From: Streptomyces clavuligerus | GTDB taxonomy: Bacteria; Actinomycetota; Actinomycetes; Streptomycetales; Streptomycetaceae | Direction of reading: 5' to 3' | Assembly: GCF_005519465.1 (NCBI RefSeq) | Contig: NZ_CP027858.1 | Span: 1,488,001 to 1,552,000 of the forward strand | Length of the DNA stretch: 64,000 nt | In this document: positions 18,422 to 27,705 of the stretch, piece by piece | How positions within the stretch are numbered: position 1 is the stretch's first letter | How the letters are laid out: each line of letters starts with the position of its first letter | The notes under the pieces: generated by a model | Told to the model about the DNA's origin: nothing | The model's input: the letters and a program-made list of their open reading frames with translations, nothing else | Databases searched by the model: none | Program-made: the position numbers and the translations under genes

Positions 18422-19024
18422 TCATGGGATGTCTTCGCACGTCGAAGCCTCGGCGGAGACCGAGGCTGCGCGACCGTACCAAAGCGTTCCCTCGCCGTAG
18501 CGCCGGGCCCGCAGCGGTTCGAAACCCGCGGGCCAGTCGAAGGTGCCGCCCCTGGTACTGCGCTCCACGGTCGCCACGGCGTCCCGTGCGATCCAGCCCC
18601 CGGACCGGAGTGTGAGCAGGATCTCCCGAAGATCGTCGTCCGTGACGGCGTAGGGGGGATCGAGGAAGACCACGTCATAGGGGTCGGCGGGGGCCGGTCC
18701 CGAGACGATCTGCTCGGCCCGGCCGGTCCGTACCTCGGCACCCGGCAGCCCCAGGGAGCGGACGTTCTCCCGGACGGTGCGGGCGGCCCGGGCGTCGGCC
18801 TCCACCAGCAGGGCGTGGGCCGCGCCGCGGGAGAGCGCCTCCAGACCCACGGCGCCGGAACCCGCGTACAGATCGGCGATCCGCAGCCCCTCCAGTCCTC
18901 CGAGGAGCGCCTCCCAACTGGAGAACAGGCCCTCGCGGGCCCGGTCCGACGTGGGGCGGGTACCGGTGCCGGGGGGCACGGCCAGGCGGCGGCCACCGGC
19001 CGTGCCGGCGATCACGCGGGTCAT
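18422..19024 (-). CDS. rsmD: 16S rRNA (guanine-N2) methyltransferase RsmD
   Basis: 200 residues. Methylates G966 (E. coli numbering) of 16S rRNA with SAM. Seen: N-terminal MTRVIAGTAGGRRLAVPPGTGTRPT, SAM loop DLYAGSGAVGLEALSRGA, and catalytic VFLDPPYAV. The pairing rsmD-coaD is common in bacteria; here the genes nearly overlap (27 bp). recG lies 86 bp upstream in the same direction. Confidence 0.96.
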   Translation of the reverse strand: MTRVIAGTAGGRRLAVPPGTGTRPTSDRAREGLFSSWEALLGGLEGLRIADLYAGSGAVGLEALSRGAAHALLVEADARAARTVRENVRSLGLPGAEVRTGRAEQIVSGPAPADPYDVVFLDPPYAVTDDDLREILLTLRSGGWIARDAVATVERSTRGGTFDWPAGFEPLRARRYGEGTLWYGRAASVSAEASTCEDIP

Positions 19025-19110
19025 CTCGGTCCTATCGCGGTGTCTTCGTCGGGTGTGCGGGTGCGCCGCGGGGGCCCCACGGCGGAGAACCCCCGCTCAC
19101 CGCCAGTGTC

Positions 19111-21465
19111 TCAGCCCTTGTCGAGGTACTGCTCGCGCTCCTTGTCCAGCAGGGCGTCCAGCGCCAGCCGCAGTCCGGGGGTGTGCTCCAGCTCCGGATC
19201 GGCCCGGACGGTCCGCACCGCCTCCTCCCGGGCCGCGGCGATGACCTCCTCGTCCTCGATGACGGCGAGCATCCGCAGCGAGGAGCGCGCGCCGGACTGG
19301 GCCTGGCCGAGGACATCGCCCTCGCGGCGCTGCTCCAGGTCGATCCGGGACAGCTCGAAGCCGTCGAGGGTCGCCGCGACCGCGCCGAGCCGGGCCCGGG
19401 CGGGGCTCGCCGCGGGCATCTCGGTGACGAGCAGACAGAGCCCGGGGGCGGAGCCCCGCCCGACCCGGCCGCGGAGCTGGTGGAGCTGGGAGACGCCGAA
19501 GCGGTCCGCGTCCATGATCACCATCGCGGTGGCGTTGGGGACGTTCACCCCGACCTCGATGACGGTGGTGGCGACCAGCACGTCCACCTCGCCCGCGGTG
19601 AAGCGGCGCATCACGGCGTCCTTGTCCTCGGGGGGCATCCGGCCGTGCAGCACACCGATCCGCAGCCCGGCCAGCGGCCCCCGTTCCAGCTCCTCGGCGA
19701 TCTCCAGCACGGCGAGCGGCGGACGCTTCTCGGCGTCGGCGGCCTGTGCCTCCTCGTCGGCCGCCTTCCTCCCGGACTTCGCGGCCGCCCCCGTGCCCTC
19801 CTCCTCGTCCCCGATCCGGGGGCAGACCACATACGCCTGGTGCCCCTTGCCGACCTCCTCGCGCACCCGCTCCCAGGCCCGCGCCAGGAAGTGCGGTTTG
19901 TCGCGGGCCGGGACCACATGGCTGGCGATCGGGGAGCGGCCCGCCGGGAGCTGGTCCAGGACGGAGGTCTCCAGATCGCCGAAGACGGTCATCGCGACCG
20001 TGCGCGGGATCGGGGTGGCGGTCATCACCAGCAGATGCGGCGGCTGCTTGCCCTTGGAGCGCAGGGCGTCGCGCTGCTCCACGCCGAAGCGGTGCTGCTC
20101 GTCCACCACCACCAGGCCCAGGTCGTGGAACTGCACCTTGTCCTCGATCAGGGCGTGGGTGCCGATGACGATGCCCGCCTCGCCCGTCACCAGGTCCAGC
20201 AGGGCGGCGCGGCGGGCGGCGGCCCCCATGGAGCCGGTCAGCACCACCACCTTGGTGGCCCCGTCCGGGGCGCCCAGCGTCCCGCCGTCGGCGAGGTCGC
20301 CCATCATCTCCACGACGGACCGGTGGTGCTGCTGTGCCAGCACCTCGGTGGGGGCGAGCATCGCGGCCTGGCCCCCGGCGTCCACGACGGCGAGCATCGC
20401 GCGCAGCGCCACCAGGGTCTTGCCGGAGCCCACCTCGCCCTGGAGCAGCCGGTGCATCGGGTGCTCGGTGGCGAGATCGCCGAAGATCTCCCCGGTGACC
20501 TTCCGCTGGCCCTCGGTGAGGGTGAACGGGAGACGGGCGTCGAAGGCGTCGAGAATCCCGCCGGGGGCGGGGCGGCGGGCGACGGCGGGGAGCTGGGTGT
20601 CGGCGAAGCGCCGCCGGGCCAGCGCCACCTGGAGGACGAACGCCTCGTCCCACTTCAGCCGCTGCCGGGCGGCCTCGATGTCCGCCTTGGTGCGCGGCCG
20701 GTGCACCTTGAGCAGGGCCTCGGGCAGGGGGACGAAGCCCCGGCCCTCGCGCAGCGCGGGCGGCAGCGGGTCCGTCGCCTCCGTCCGGCGCGGAAGCACC
20801 GCGTCCACCGCCTTGGCGATCTTCCAGGACTCCATCCCCTTGCAGGCGGGGTAGATCGGGATCAGCGCGCCCGCCCAGGAGTCCACGGCCGTTCCGTCGT
20901 CATGGCCTCCGCCGCCGTCCGCGCCGTCGCCGGTGCCGAGCTTGGCGTACGAGGGGTGGGCGAGCTGGAGCTTGCGGTTGAAGACGGAGACCCGGCCCGC
21001 GAACATCGCCCGGGTGCCGGGCAGCAGCTCCTGGTGCGGCTTGTGGACCCCCCGGCCGAAGAAGACGAGCTGGAGCCGGCCGCTGCCGTCGGTGATCGTC
21101 ACCTCCAGCCGCTTGCCCCGGCCGCCGTTGAACGTGTGCACCCGGGCGTCGGCGACCTGGGCGACCACCGTCACCTCCTCGTCGAGGGGCAGCTCGGCGA
21201 GGCGGGTGAGCCGCCCGCGCTCCTCGTAGCGGCGCGGGTAGTGGTGGAGCAGGTCGCCGACGGTGCGCAGCCCGAGCTGTTCGCCGAGCACCTTGGCGGA
21301 CGCGGGGCCGAGGGTCCTGGTGAGCGGCTCGTCCAGCGGATCGGACCGGCGGGCGGTCAGGGGCTCGGCCACCGGCTCCGGGGGACCGGCCGCCGCGGGC
21401 CCGGCGGGCCGGTTCCCGCTCCGGGGCTTCTTCTGGATCTCGTCAGACGCGGACACACGGTCCAT
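19111..21465 (-). CDS. recG: ATP-dependent DNA helicase RecG
   Basis: 784 residues, somewhat long for RecG. Remodels stalled replication forks and branch-migrates Holliday junctions. Order: wedge/OB domain with LHHYPRRYEERG and VTVVAQVADARVHTF; Walker A GEVGSGKT (about 343); VVVDEQHRFGVEQR motif II (about 455); VMTATPIPRT motif III; VLHGRMPPEDK and VATTVIEVGVNVPNA in the second helicase lobe; QLRGRVGRG motif VI. A charged Ala/Glu/Lys insertion sits after RIGDEEEGTG in lobe 2. The N-terminal 47 residues from the ATG at 21465 are not family-like, so the true start may be further in; there is no strong ribosome site. Stop and function are certain, start is not. Confidence 0.94.
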   Translation of the reverse strand: MDRVSASDEIQKKPRSGNRPAGPAAAGPPEPVAEPLTARRSDPLDEPLTRTLGPASAKVLGEQLGLRTVGDLLHHYPRRYEERGRLTRLAELPLDEEVTVVAQVADARVHTFNGGRGKRLEVTITDGSGRLQLVFFGRGVHKPHQELLPGTRAMFAGRVSVFNRKLQLAHPSYAKLGTGDGADGGGGHDDGTAVDSWAGALIPIYPACKGMESWKIAKAVDAVLPRRTEATDPLPPALREGRGFVPLPEALLKVHRPRTKADIEAARQRLKWDEAFVLQVALARRRFADTQLPAVARRPAPGGILDAFDARLPFTLTEGQRKVTGEIFGDLATEHPMHRLLQGEVGSGKTLVALRAMLAVVDAGGQAAMLAPTEVLAQQHHRSVVEMMGDLADGGTLGAPDGATKVVVLTGSMGAAARRAALLDLVTGEAGIVIGTHALIEDKVQFHDLGLVVVDEQHRFGVEQRDALRSKGKQPPHLLVMTATPIPRTVAMTVFGDLETSVLDQLPAGRSPIASHVVPARDKPHFLARAWERVREEVGKGHQAYVVCPRIGDEEEGTGAAAKSGRKAADEEAQAADAEKRPPLAVLEIAEELERGPLAGLRIGVLHGRMPPEDKDAVMRRFTAGEVDVLVATTVIEVGVNVPNATAMVIMDADRFGVSQLHQLRGRVGRGSAPGLCLLVTEMPAASPARARLGAVAATLDGFELSRIDLEQRREGDVLGQAQSGARSSLRMLAVIEDEEVIAAAREEAVRTVRADPELEHTPGLRLALDALLDKEREQYLDKG

Positions 21466-21536
21466 TGCACACCACGGCACCGACAATGGGCGCCCGGCCC
21501 GGCCCCGCGCCCGGGTCCGCGAGCCCCCGGAACGGG

Positions 21537-23183
21537 TTACTCCACCCCGATGAGCAGCAGCGGGGAGCCCCGGCCCGCGTGGTAGGTGACGGTGTCGACG
21601 GCGAGATGGGTGTCGCGGACATGGCGCTCCAGCCGTTCGGGGGCGGGCGCGGGAGCCGGGGCGGCGTCCCCGAGGACGAGGGTGACGAGTTCGCCCCCGG
21701 CGGCGAGCATGCGGTCGAGCACGGCGAGGGCGACCTCGGTGGGATCGCCGCCGATCACGGCGACGTCGCCGTCTATGAGACCGAGGACGTCCCCCGCCTG
21801 GCAGACGCCCGCCGAGGTCCACGACTGGCGCTCGGCGACGGTCAGCTCGGCACAGCGGGTCGCCCCGGCGGCGGCGGTCATGGCAACCACGTCCTCGTCG
21901 AAGCGGCGGTCCGGTTCGTGGACGGCGAGCGCCGCGAGGCCCTGCACGGCGGCGCGGGTGGGGACGATGGCGACCCTGATCCCCTCGGCGCGCGCCTGGT
22001 CGGCGGCGGCGGACGCGGTGTGCCGCAGCTCGGCCGCGTTCGGCAGCAGGACCACCTCGGGGGCGTGGGCGCGGCGGATCGCGTCGGCCAGCTCCCCGCT
22101 GGCGGGCGGCTCCCCGGGGCGGGCGACCACGGCCCGGGCCCCCGCCCCGGCGCACAGCTCCGCGAGACCCTCGCCGGGGACGACCACGACGACGGCCCGC
22201 CGCCCCTCCTCCCGGGGCCGCGGGAGCGGGTCGGGGGCCGGTGCGCCCCCCGTTCCGAAGTGGGTGACACGGATGCGGTGGGGACGGCCCGCCTCGACGC
22301 CCGCCTCGATCGCCGCGCCCGCGTCGTCGACATGGACGTGCACGTTCCAGAGTCCGTCGCCGCCGACCACGACCAGGGAGTCCCCGAGGGCGTCGAGCCG
22401 GGAGCGCAGCCGGGCGACGGCGGTGTCGTCCGCCTCCAGGAGGTAGATCACCTCGAACGCGGGGCCGCCGTCGGCGCAGGCGGCGCGGGGCACCGGGACG
22501 CCGGTGTGGCGGACGGGGCCGGGCGCGGGCTCCTGGCCCGAGACGGCCGCGACCAGCGCGCCGAGCACCGCGAGCAGACCCCGGCCGCCCGCGTCCACGA
22601 CGCCCGCCCGGCCGAGGACGGCGAGCTGGCCGGGGGTGGCGTCGAGCGCGGCCCTCGCCCCCTCGTAGGCGGCGCGGGCGGCCCGCACGGTGTCCTCGGG
22701 CGGCTCCACGGCCCCGGCGGCGTCCGCCGCGGCGCCCGCCACGGTGAGGATGGTGCCCTCGACGGGGTGCGCGACGGCGTCCCGGGCGAGGACCGCGGCC
22801 CGGCGCAGCGCGCCCGGCAGATGGTCCCCCGCGCCGACGCGCTCGGCCACGCCCCGCAGCAGTTGCGCGAGGATCGTGCCGGAGTTGCCGCGGGCGCCGA
22901 TGAGGGCCCCGTGGGCCATGGCCCGTACGGTGTCGGCCACATCCGGCTCGTACGCGGCGGTACCGGGCTCGTGCGCCCGGGTGCCGTGGGCGGCGAAGAC
23001 CGCCTCCACGGCCTGGGCGGCGGACTCGACGGTCAGATAGAGGTTGGTGCCGGTGTCACCGTCCGCGACCGGGTAGACGTTGATCGCGTCGATGTCCGCC
23101 CGTTCCCGGCCCAGCGTCGCGAGCGCCTTCGCGCACCAGGTCCGTACCGCTGCGGCGTCGAGATTCTGCGGCGTCTGCGGCAC
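21537..23183 (-). CDS. DAK2-domain protein, fatty acid kinase A-like
   Basis: 548 residues. The N-terminal 200 residues are a DAK2 (DhaL-like) nucleotide domain: INVYPVADGDTGTNLYLTVESA, with the Asp ligands for metal-ATP, then GARGNSGTILAQLLRG. The rest resembles the FakA middle and C-terminal regions (LGDSLVVVGGDGLWNVHVHVDDAGAAIEAG and GRPHRIRVTHFG). FakA proteins phosphorylate fatty acids bound to FakB partners in Firmicutes; whether the actinobacterial protein does so is inference. The GTG at 23183 follows AAGGAGG. recG is 71 bp downstream, same strand, so they are probably co-transcribed; rpmB is divergent. Confidence 0.88.
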   Translation of the reverse strand: MPQTPQNLDAAAVRTWCAKALATLGRERADIDAINVYPVADGDTGTNLYLTVESAAQAVEAVFAAHGTRAHEPGTAAYEPDVADTVRAMAHGALIGARGNSGTILAQLLRGVAERVGAGDHLPGALRRAAVLARDAVAHPVEGTILTVAGAAADAAGAVEPPEDTVRAARAAYEGARAALDATPGQLAVLGRAGVVDAGGRGLLAVLGALVAAVSGQEPAPGPVRHTGVPVPRAACADGGPAFEVIYLLEADDTAVARLRSRLDALGDSLVVVGGDGLWNVHVHVDDAGAAIEAGVEAGRPHRIRVTHFGTGGAPAPDPLPRPREEGRRAVVVVVPGEGLAELCAGAGARAVVARPGEPPASGELADAIRRAHAPEVVLLPNAAELRHTASAAADQARAEGIRVAIVPTRAAVQGLAALAVHEPDRRFDEDVVAMTAAAGATRCAELTVAERQSWTSAGVCQAGDVLGLIDGDVAVIGGDPTEVALAVLDRMLAAGGELVTLVLGDAAPAPAPAPERLERHVRDTHLAVDTVTYHAGRGSPLLLIGVE

Positions 23184-23438
23184 CTGGGGTCCTCCTTGAG
23201 CGGCCGGGCGGGCGTGGCGGCGGGTCGCACCGCAGGGTAGACCCCGTCCGGCGGTGGACGGCCGGGTGGGGGTGGGGCCCGGCCGTGGTAGTTTCGTACT
23301 GCGGATGCAGGCGTTGTATGCTGCTCCGGTTGCCCGATGAAAATCGGGCCGTCCCCCGGCAGGCCACCGATTTCAGCCCACTGATTTCCGGCACGCCGGA
23401 TTTCACTGTAAGTGCATCTGAAGTCTTTGGAGTGTCCC

Positions 23439-23624
23439 GTGGCTGCCAACTGCGACGTCTGCGGCAAGGGGCCGGGCTTCGGCAACAACATTTCGCACTC
23501 GCACCGCCGTACGTCTCGTCGCTGGAACCCGAACATCCAGCGTGTGCGTGCCGTGGTCGGTCGGACGCCGAAGCGGCTCAACGTCTGCACCTCGTGCATC
23601 AAGGCCGGCAAGGTCTCGCGCTAA
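23439..23624 (+). CDS. rpmB: Ribosomal protein bL28, zinc-binding form
   Basis: 61 residues from the GTG at 23439, preceded by [35 protein letters not shown] and [12 protein letters not shown]. Both CxxC pairs are present, so it is the zinc-containing form. It stands alone, divergent from the DAK2 gene with 255 bp between starts, and is followed by a strong terminator. A TATGCT hexamer at 23317 could be its -10 but lacks a good -35. Confidence 0.97.
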   Translation: MAANCDVCGKGPGFGNNISHSHRRTSRRWNPNIQRVRAVVGRTPKRLNVCTSCIKAGKVSR

Positions 23625-23666
23625 TACCGACCTCGACGTCGTAGCGCAGCCCCTGCGGTTGCCTTG

Positions 23667-23699
23667 AAAAGCCGGTTCACCTCGGTGAACCGGCTTTTT
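23667..23699. terminator. Terminator after rpmB
   Basis: Perfect 10-bp arms GCCGGTTCAC and GTGAACCGGC with a 4-nt loop, preceded by AAAA and followed by TTTTT. It is a classic intrinsic terminator 46 nt past the rpmB stop and can work on either strand. Confidence 0.92.
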
Positions 23700-23761
23700 G
23701 CCATGCTTTTTTTCCGTATCCGGACGGCCGCGATGCAGCCCCCGGGCCCGCTGAACGCGAC

Positions 23762-23802
23762 AAGGCCCGTCCCCCGGTCCTGAGGATCGGGGGACGGGCC
23801 TT
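23762..23802 (-). terminator. Terminator after thiD
   Basis: Perfect 15-bp arms starting AAGGCCCGTCCCCCG with an 11-nt loop, 22 bp past the stop of leftward thiD. Strong hairpin, no long T run. Confidence 0.85.
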
Positions 23803-23823
23803 CGCGCACGGGCGGGAAACGGC

Positions 23824-24621
23824 TCAGGAGAGCGGCTGCCGGAAGCGCCAGCCGTGGTCGACCGGGCCGATGCCCCCGCCGAGCGGGAACCCGGCCGCGA
23901 TGGCTCCGGTGATGTACTCCTTCGCCGCCCGGACCGCCTCGGGCACGGTGAGCCCCTTGGCGAGCCCGGCGGCGATCGCGGAGGCCAGGGTGCAGCCGGT
24001 GCCGTGGGTGTGCCGGTTGTCGAGCCGGGGGGCCCGCAGCCAGTGCTCGTCCGTTCCGTCGGTGAGCAGGTCGACGGCGTCCCCGGGCAGATGTCCGCCC
24101 TTGATCAGCACCCAGCGCGGCCCCAGGGCCAGGATCGCGTGGGCCGCCTCGCGCAGGCCCCGCTCGTCGACGACCTCGACGCCCGTGAGCTGGGTCACCT
24201 CGTCCAGGTTCGGGGTGGCCAGGGTGGCGGCGGGCAGCAGCAGCCCGCGGACCGAGTCCAGCGCGGAGCGGGCGAGCAGCGGATCGCCGTGTTTGGAGAC
24301 GCCGACGGGGTCGACCACGACGGGCGCGTCCGTACCGGCGATCAGTTCGGCGACGGTCTCGACGAGCGAGGCGGACGCCAGCATCCCGGTCTTCACCGCC
24401 TGGACGCCGATGTCGTCGACGACGCTGCGGTACTGGGCGCGGACCGCCTCGGGCGGCAGCTCCCAGTAGCCCTGGACCCCTCGGGAGTTCTGGGCGGTGA
24501 CGGCGGCGATCACGCTCATGCCGTGGGTGCCGAGCGCCAGCATGGTCTTGAGGTCGGCCTGGATGCCGGCCCCGCCGCCGGAGTCCGATCCGGCGACGGT
24601 CAGGACGAGGGGCAGTCTCAC
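23824..24621 (-). CDS. thiD: Hydroxymethylpyrimidine/phosphomethylpyrimidine kinase
   Basis: 265 residues. Phosphorylates HMP and HMP-P on the pyrimidine branch of thiamine synthesis. Motifs: [20 protein letters not shown] (substrate and phosphate loop), [35 protein letters not shown] and the ribokinase-type anion hole [16 protein letters not shown]. The GTG at 24621 overlaps the thiL stop by 4 nt (GTGA), so translation is coupled to thiL. No TPP riboswitch pattern is visible upstream of the pair. Confidence 0.96.
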   Translation of the reverse strand: MRLPLVLTVAGSDSGGGAGIQADLKTMLALGTHGMSVIAAVTAQNSRGVQGYWELPPEAVRAQYRSVVDDIGVQAVKTGMLASASLVETVAELIAGTDAPVVVDPVGVSKHGDPLLARSALDSVRGLLLPAATLATPNLDEVTQLTGVEVVDERGLREAAHAILALGPRWVLIKGGHLPGDAVDLLTDGTDEHWLRAPRLDNRHTHGTGCTLASAIAAGLAKGLTVPEAVRAAKEYITGAIAAGFPLGGGIGPVDHGWRFRQPLS

Positions 24622-25586
24622 GATCCCTCCGAGGTTCCGAAGTGGTCCCAGCCGCCCTTGCTGTGCCAGGGCGCACCGTCCACGGTGACCTGTGGCAGCG
24701 CGGAGGGGTGCAGCACCTCTCCGATGACCTTCCAGCGGGCGGGCAGCTTGGTGTCACGGGGGAAGGTGGCCACGATGGCGTGGTCCTCTCCTCCGGTGAG
24801 CACCCACTGGAGCGGGTCGACACCGACGGCCTGGCCGATGTCGTTCATCTGGGTGGGGACGTCGATGGCCGCCGAGCGCAGATCGATGCGGACCTTGCTC
24901 GATTCGGCGATGTGTCCCAGGTCGGCGATGAGTCCGTCGCTGACGTCGCACATGGCGGTCGCGCCGAGACCGGCCGCCGCGGGGCCCGCGTGGTACGGGG
25001 GCTCGGGGCGGCGGTGCGCCTCGACGAAGGCGCGCGGGGAGCGGAAGCCCCGGGAGAGCACCGCGTGCCCGGCGGCGGACCAGCCGAGCCAGCCGGTGTA
25101 CGCGACCACGTCGCCGGGCTGGGCGCCCGCCCGGGTGACCGGCTCCTGGCTGCGCAGATCCCCGAGCGCGGTGATGGCGAGGGTGATCAGTTCGCCGCGG
25201 ACGACATCGCCGCCGACCACGGCGGCGCCCGCGACCTGGCATTCGTCGCGGATGCCGTCCATCAGCTCGGTGGCCCAGGTGACGGGCAGCTCGGCCGGGA
25301 CGACCAGCCCGAGCAGGAGCGAGGTGGGGACGGCGCCCATGGCGGCGATGTCGGCGAGGTTCTGGGCGGCGGCCTTGCGGCCCACGTCGTACGCCGTGGA
25401 CCAGTCCCGTCTGAAGTGGCGGCCCTCCAGGAGGATGTCCGTGCTCGCCACGACCCTGCGGTCGGGCGCGGCCACGACGGCGGCGTCGTCACCGGGTCCG
25501 ATCCGGACCGCGGGGGTGGCGGTGAGCCGGGAGGTCAGCTCTCTGATGAGCCCGAACTCCCCCAGCTCGCCCACAGTGCCCTTCAC
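24618..25586 (-). CDS. thiL: Thiamine-monophosphate kinase
   Basis: 322 residues. Phosphorylates thiamine monophosphate to the active cofactor TPP. Seen: [89 protein letters not shown], and [13 protein letters not shown]. All are ATP/Mg-binding motifs of the PurM-like fold. The GTG at 25586 ([11 protein letters not shown]) has AGGTGG upstream; the frame stays open 109 codons further without similarity. First gene of the thiL-thiD pair, divergent from the RAM-domain gene. Confidence 0.96.
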   Translation of the reverse strand: MKGTVGELGEFGLIRELTSRLTATPAVRIGPGDDAAVVAAPDRRVVASTDILLEGRHFRRDWSTAYDVGRKAAAQNLADIAAMGAVPTSLLLGLVVPAELPVTWATELMDGIRDECQVAGAAVVGGDVVRGELITLAITALGDLRSQEPVTRAGAQPGDVVAYTGWLGWSAAGHAVLSRGFRSPRAFVEAHRRPEPPYHAGPAAAGLGATAMCDVSDGLIADLGHIAESSKVRIDLRSAAIDVPTQMNDIGQAVGVDPLQWVLTGGEDHAIVATFPRDTKLPARWKVIGEVLHPSALPQVTVDGAPWHSKGGWDHFGTSEGS

Positions 25587-25896
25587 CGAAGTCCCACCTC
25601 TCCATCGCCCGCCGACCGTCCGGCGCAACCCTCGTACCGCCGGGGGTCCGGCGGCAACCCTTGTCCTGCGGGGTCCGGTGGCACCGGCCCGTCGTCCCTG
25701 TTGCCTGCGTTCCGTATGCGCCGTACGGGGCCCCCGGCGCCCGCCGTGTCCTCCGTGCGCCACACCCGGTACCCCGCCCGGCGCGCGGGTCTCCCCGTGG
25801 CGACGGGCGACGCGATACCGTGGCGTCCCTTTCTCTCCCCCGGGGTCTGTCCACCGACGGTAGGGGACATCTTCCTCGGGTCGCCCTGGAGGTTCC

Positions 25897-26130
25897 GTGG
25901 TACAGGCGTACATCCTGATTCAGACCGAGGTGGGCAAGGCGTCGACCGTCGCCGACATCATCGGGAAGATTCCGGGAGTGATGCAGGCCGAGGACGTGAC
26001 CGGCCCCTATGACGTGATCGTCCGCGCCCAGGCCGACACGGTCGACGCCCTGGGCCGTCTGGTGGTCGCCAAGGTGCAGCAGGTGGAGGGAATCACACGC
26101 ACACTGACCTGCCCGGTCGTGCATCTGTAG
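25897..26130 (+). CDS. Stand-alone Lrp/AsnC RAM-domain protein
   Basis: 77 residues: VVQAYILIQTEVGKASTVADIIGKIPGVMQAEDVTGPYDVIVRAQADTVDALGRLVV. This is the ligand-binding (RAM) half of Lrp/AsnC regulators with no DNA-binding half; such SirB/TrpY-like small proteins oligomerise and bind amino acids. The GTG at 25897 follows GGAGG 4 nt upstream. Its partner and ligand are unknown. It sits between thiL (divergent) and ddl (convergent). Confidence 0.9.
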   Translation: MVQAYILIQTEVGKASTVADIIGKIPGVMQAEDVTGPYDVIVRAQADTVDALGRLVVAKVQQVEGITRTLTCPVVHL

Positions 26131-26249
26131 CCCCCGTCCGCGCCGGGCCGGCGCCGCCCGCCGACCGCTCCGCCCACCGTCCTCGGCCCTGTCGCCGCGT
26201 CCGTCGGCGCGCCGCGTGGCCGCACGGGGGTGCGGACGGCGCGGGGCCG

Positions 26250-26273
26250 GGGCCGCCCGGCGGCGGGCGGCCC
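26250..26273. terminator. Hairpin between convergent genes
   Basis: Perfect 10-bp arms GGGCCGCCCG and CGGGCGGCCC with a 4-nt loop in the 196-bp gap between the RAM-domain gene and the end of ddl. Confidence 0.6.
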
Positions 26274-26326
26274 GGGTGACGCCGTGATCGTACTGTGCCG
26301 TACGGGGGCCGGTCCTTCCCCCGGGG

Positions 26327-27499
26327 TCAGCGCAGCCCGGTGCTCCGCCGCAGCGCCGCCTGGATCAGCCGGTCCACCAGCTCGGCGTAGCCCACACCGG
26401 TCTCCTGCCACATCCGCGGGTACATGGAGATCGGGGTGAAGCCCGGCATGGTGTTGATCTCGTTGATGACGAACTCGCCGTCCTCGGTGAGGAAGAAGTC
26501 CGCGCGGACGAGCCCCTCGCAGGACGCGGCGTCGAAGGCGGCGACCGCGAGCCGCCGCACCTCGGCGGTCTGCTCCTCGGTCAGCGGGGCGGGCACGATC
26601 CCGGACGCCGAGTCGATGTACTTGGCCTCGAAGTCGTAGAAGTCGTGCGACTGCACCGGCGGGATCTCGGCCGGGACGCTCGCGCGCGGCCCGTCCTCGA
26701 ACTCCAGCACCCCGCACTCGATCTCCCGGCCCCGGAGCAGCGCCTCCACCAGGATCTTCGGGTCGTGGCGCCGCGCCTCCTCGATGGCCTCGTCCAGACC
26801 GGAGAGGTCGTCGACCTTGGTGATGCCGATGGAGGAACCGGCGCGCGCGGGCTTCACGAAGACCGGCCAGCCGTGGTCACCGGTGAAGTCCACGATCTTC
26901 TTGCGGGCGGCGGAGGCGTCCTGCTCCCACTCGCGCGGGCGGATCACCGTATACGGGCCGACGGGCAGCCCGAAGGAGGTGAAGACCCGCTTCATGTACT
27001 CCTTGTCCTGGCCCACGGCCGAGGAGAGCACACCGGCGCCGACATAGGGCACCCCGGCCAGCTCCAGCAGCCCCTGGAGGGTGCCGTCCTCGCCGTAGGG
27101 GCCGTGGAGCACCGGGAAGACCACGTCGACCTCGCCGAGCGCCTTCGGCACGGAGCCGGGCTCGGTGTAGACGACCTCACGGCTGCCCGGGTGGACGGAG
27201 AGCACGACATCGCCCTCCGTGGACTCCGCGAGCTGGTCGACGCTGGGCAGCCGCCGGTCGGTGATGGCCATCCGGTCGGGCTCGTCGGCGGTCAGCGCCC
27301 AGCGGCCGTCCACCGTGATGCCGATGGGCAGCACGTCGTACACGGACCGGTCGATGGCGCGCAGCACGGCACCGGCGGTGACCACGGAGATCTCGTGCTC
27401 GGAGCTGCGCCCGCCGAAGACGACGGCCACACGCGGCTTGCGGATCGGCTGCTCGAAACCCGGCTGTTCGGGACTCTGGGGGAGATTCTCGGTGCTCAT
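26327..27499 (-). CDS. ddl: D-alanine--D-alanine ligase
   Basis: 390 residues. Joins two D-alanines with ATP for the peptidoglycan peptide. Seen: VAVVFGGRSSEHEISVVTAGAV, FPVLHGPYGEDGTLQGLLEL, FVKPARAGSSIGITKV, FYDFEAKY, VRADFFLTEDGEFVINEINTMPGFTPISMYP. FYDFEAKY carries the Tyr typical of D-Ala-D-Ala enzymes, not the Van-type Lys motif, so this is the normal housekeeping ligase. ATG at 27499; ribosome site weak. gpsA and plsC lie upstream on the same strand, 206 bp away. Confidence 0.96.
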   Translation of the reverse strand: MSTENLPQSPEQPGFEQPIRKPRVAVVFGGRSSEHEISVVTAGAVLRAIDRSVYDVLPIGITVDGRWALTADEPDRMAITDRRLPSVDQLAESTEGDVVLSVHPGSREVVYTEPGSVPKALGEVDVVFPVLHGPYGEDGTLQGLLELAGVPYVGAGVLSSAVGQDKEYMKRVFTSFGLPVGPYTVIRPREWEQDASAARKKIVDFTGDHGWPVFVKPARAGSSIGITKVDDLSGLDEAIEEARRHDPKILVEALLRGREIECGVLEFEDGPRASVPAEIPPVQSHDFYDFEAKYIDSASGIVPAPLTEEQTAEVRRLAVAAFDAASCEGLVRADFFLTEDGEFVINEINTMPGFTPISMYPRMWQETGVGYAELVDRLIQAALRRSTGLR

Positions 27500-27705
27500 A
27501 TCGCCATGAGACTACCGTGCACCTGCCACGTACAGCAGGGTTGGCACAGGCCAGACGGGTGTCCCGGGGCCGCGCGGGACACCGGGGCCTGGTCGCGGGC
27601 GGGGCCGGCGTCCCCGCCGGACTCGAACAGGGCCGCCGGCGGGGACGGGTGGCGGGAAGCCGCACGGACCGGCGGACCGGCGGGCGGCCCGGGGGGCCTC
27701 GCGGC

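Noticed and set aside
24618..25900. TPP riboswitch upstream of thiL-thiD
   Set aside because: No CTGAGA-type and ACCTGA-type core pair seen before thiL.
26327..27499. Vancomycin-type D-Ala-D-Lac ligase
   Set aside because: The FYDFEAKY motif is of the D-Ala-D-Ala type, and no vanH or vanX neighbours are present.
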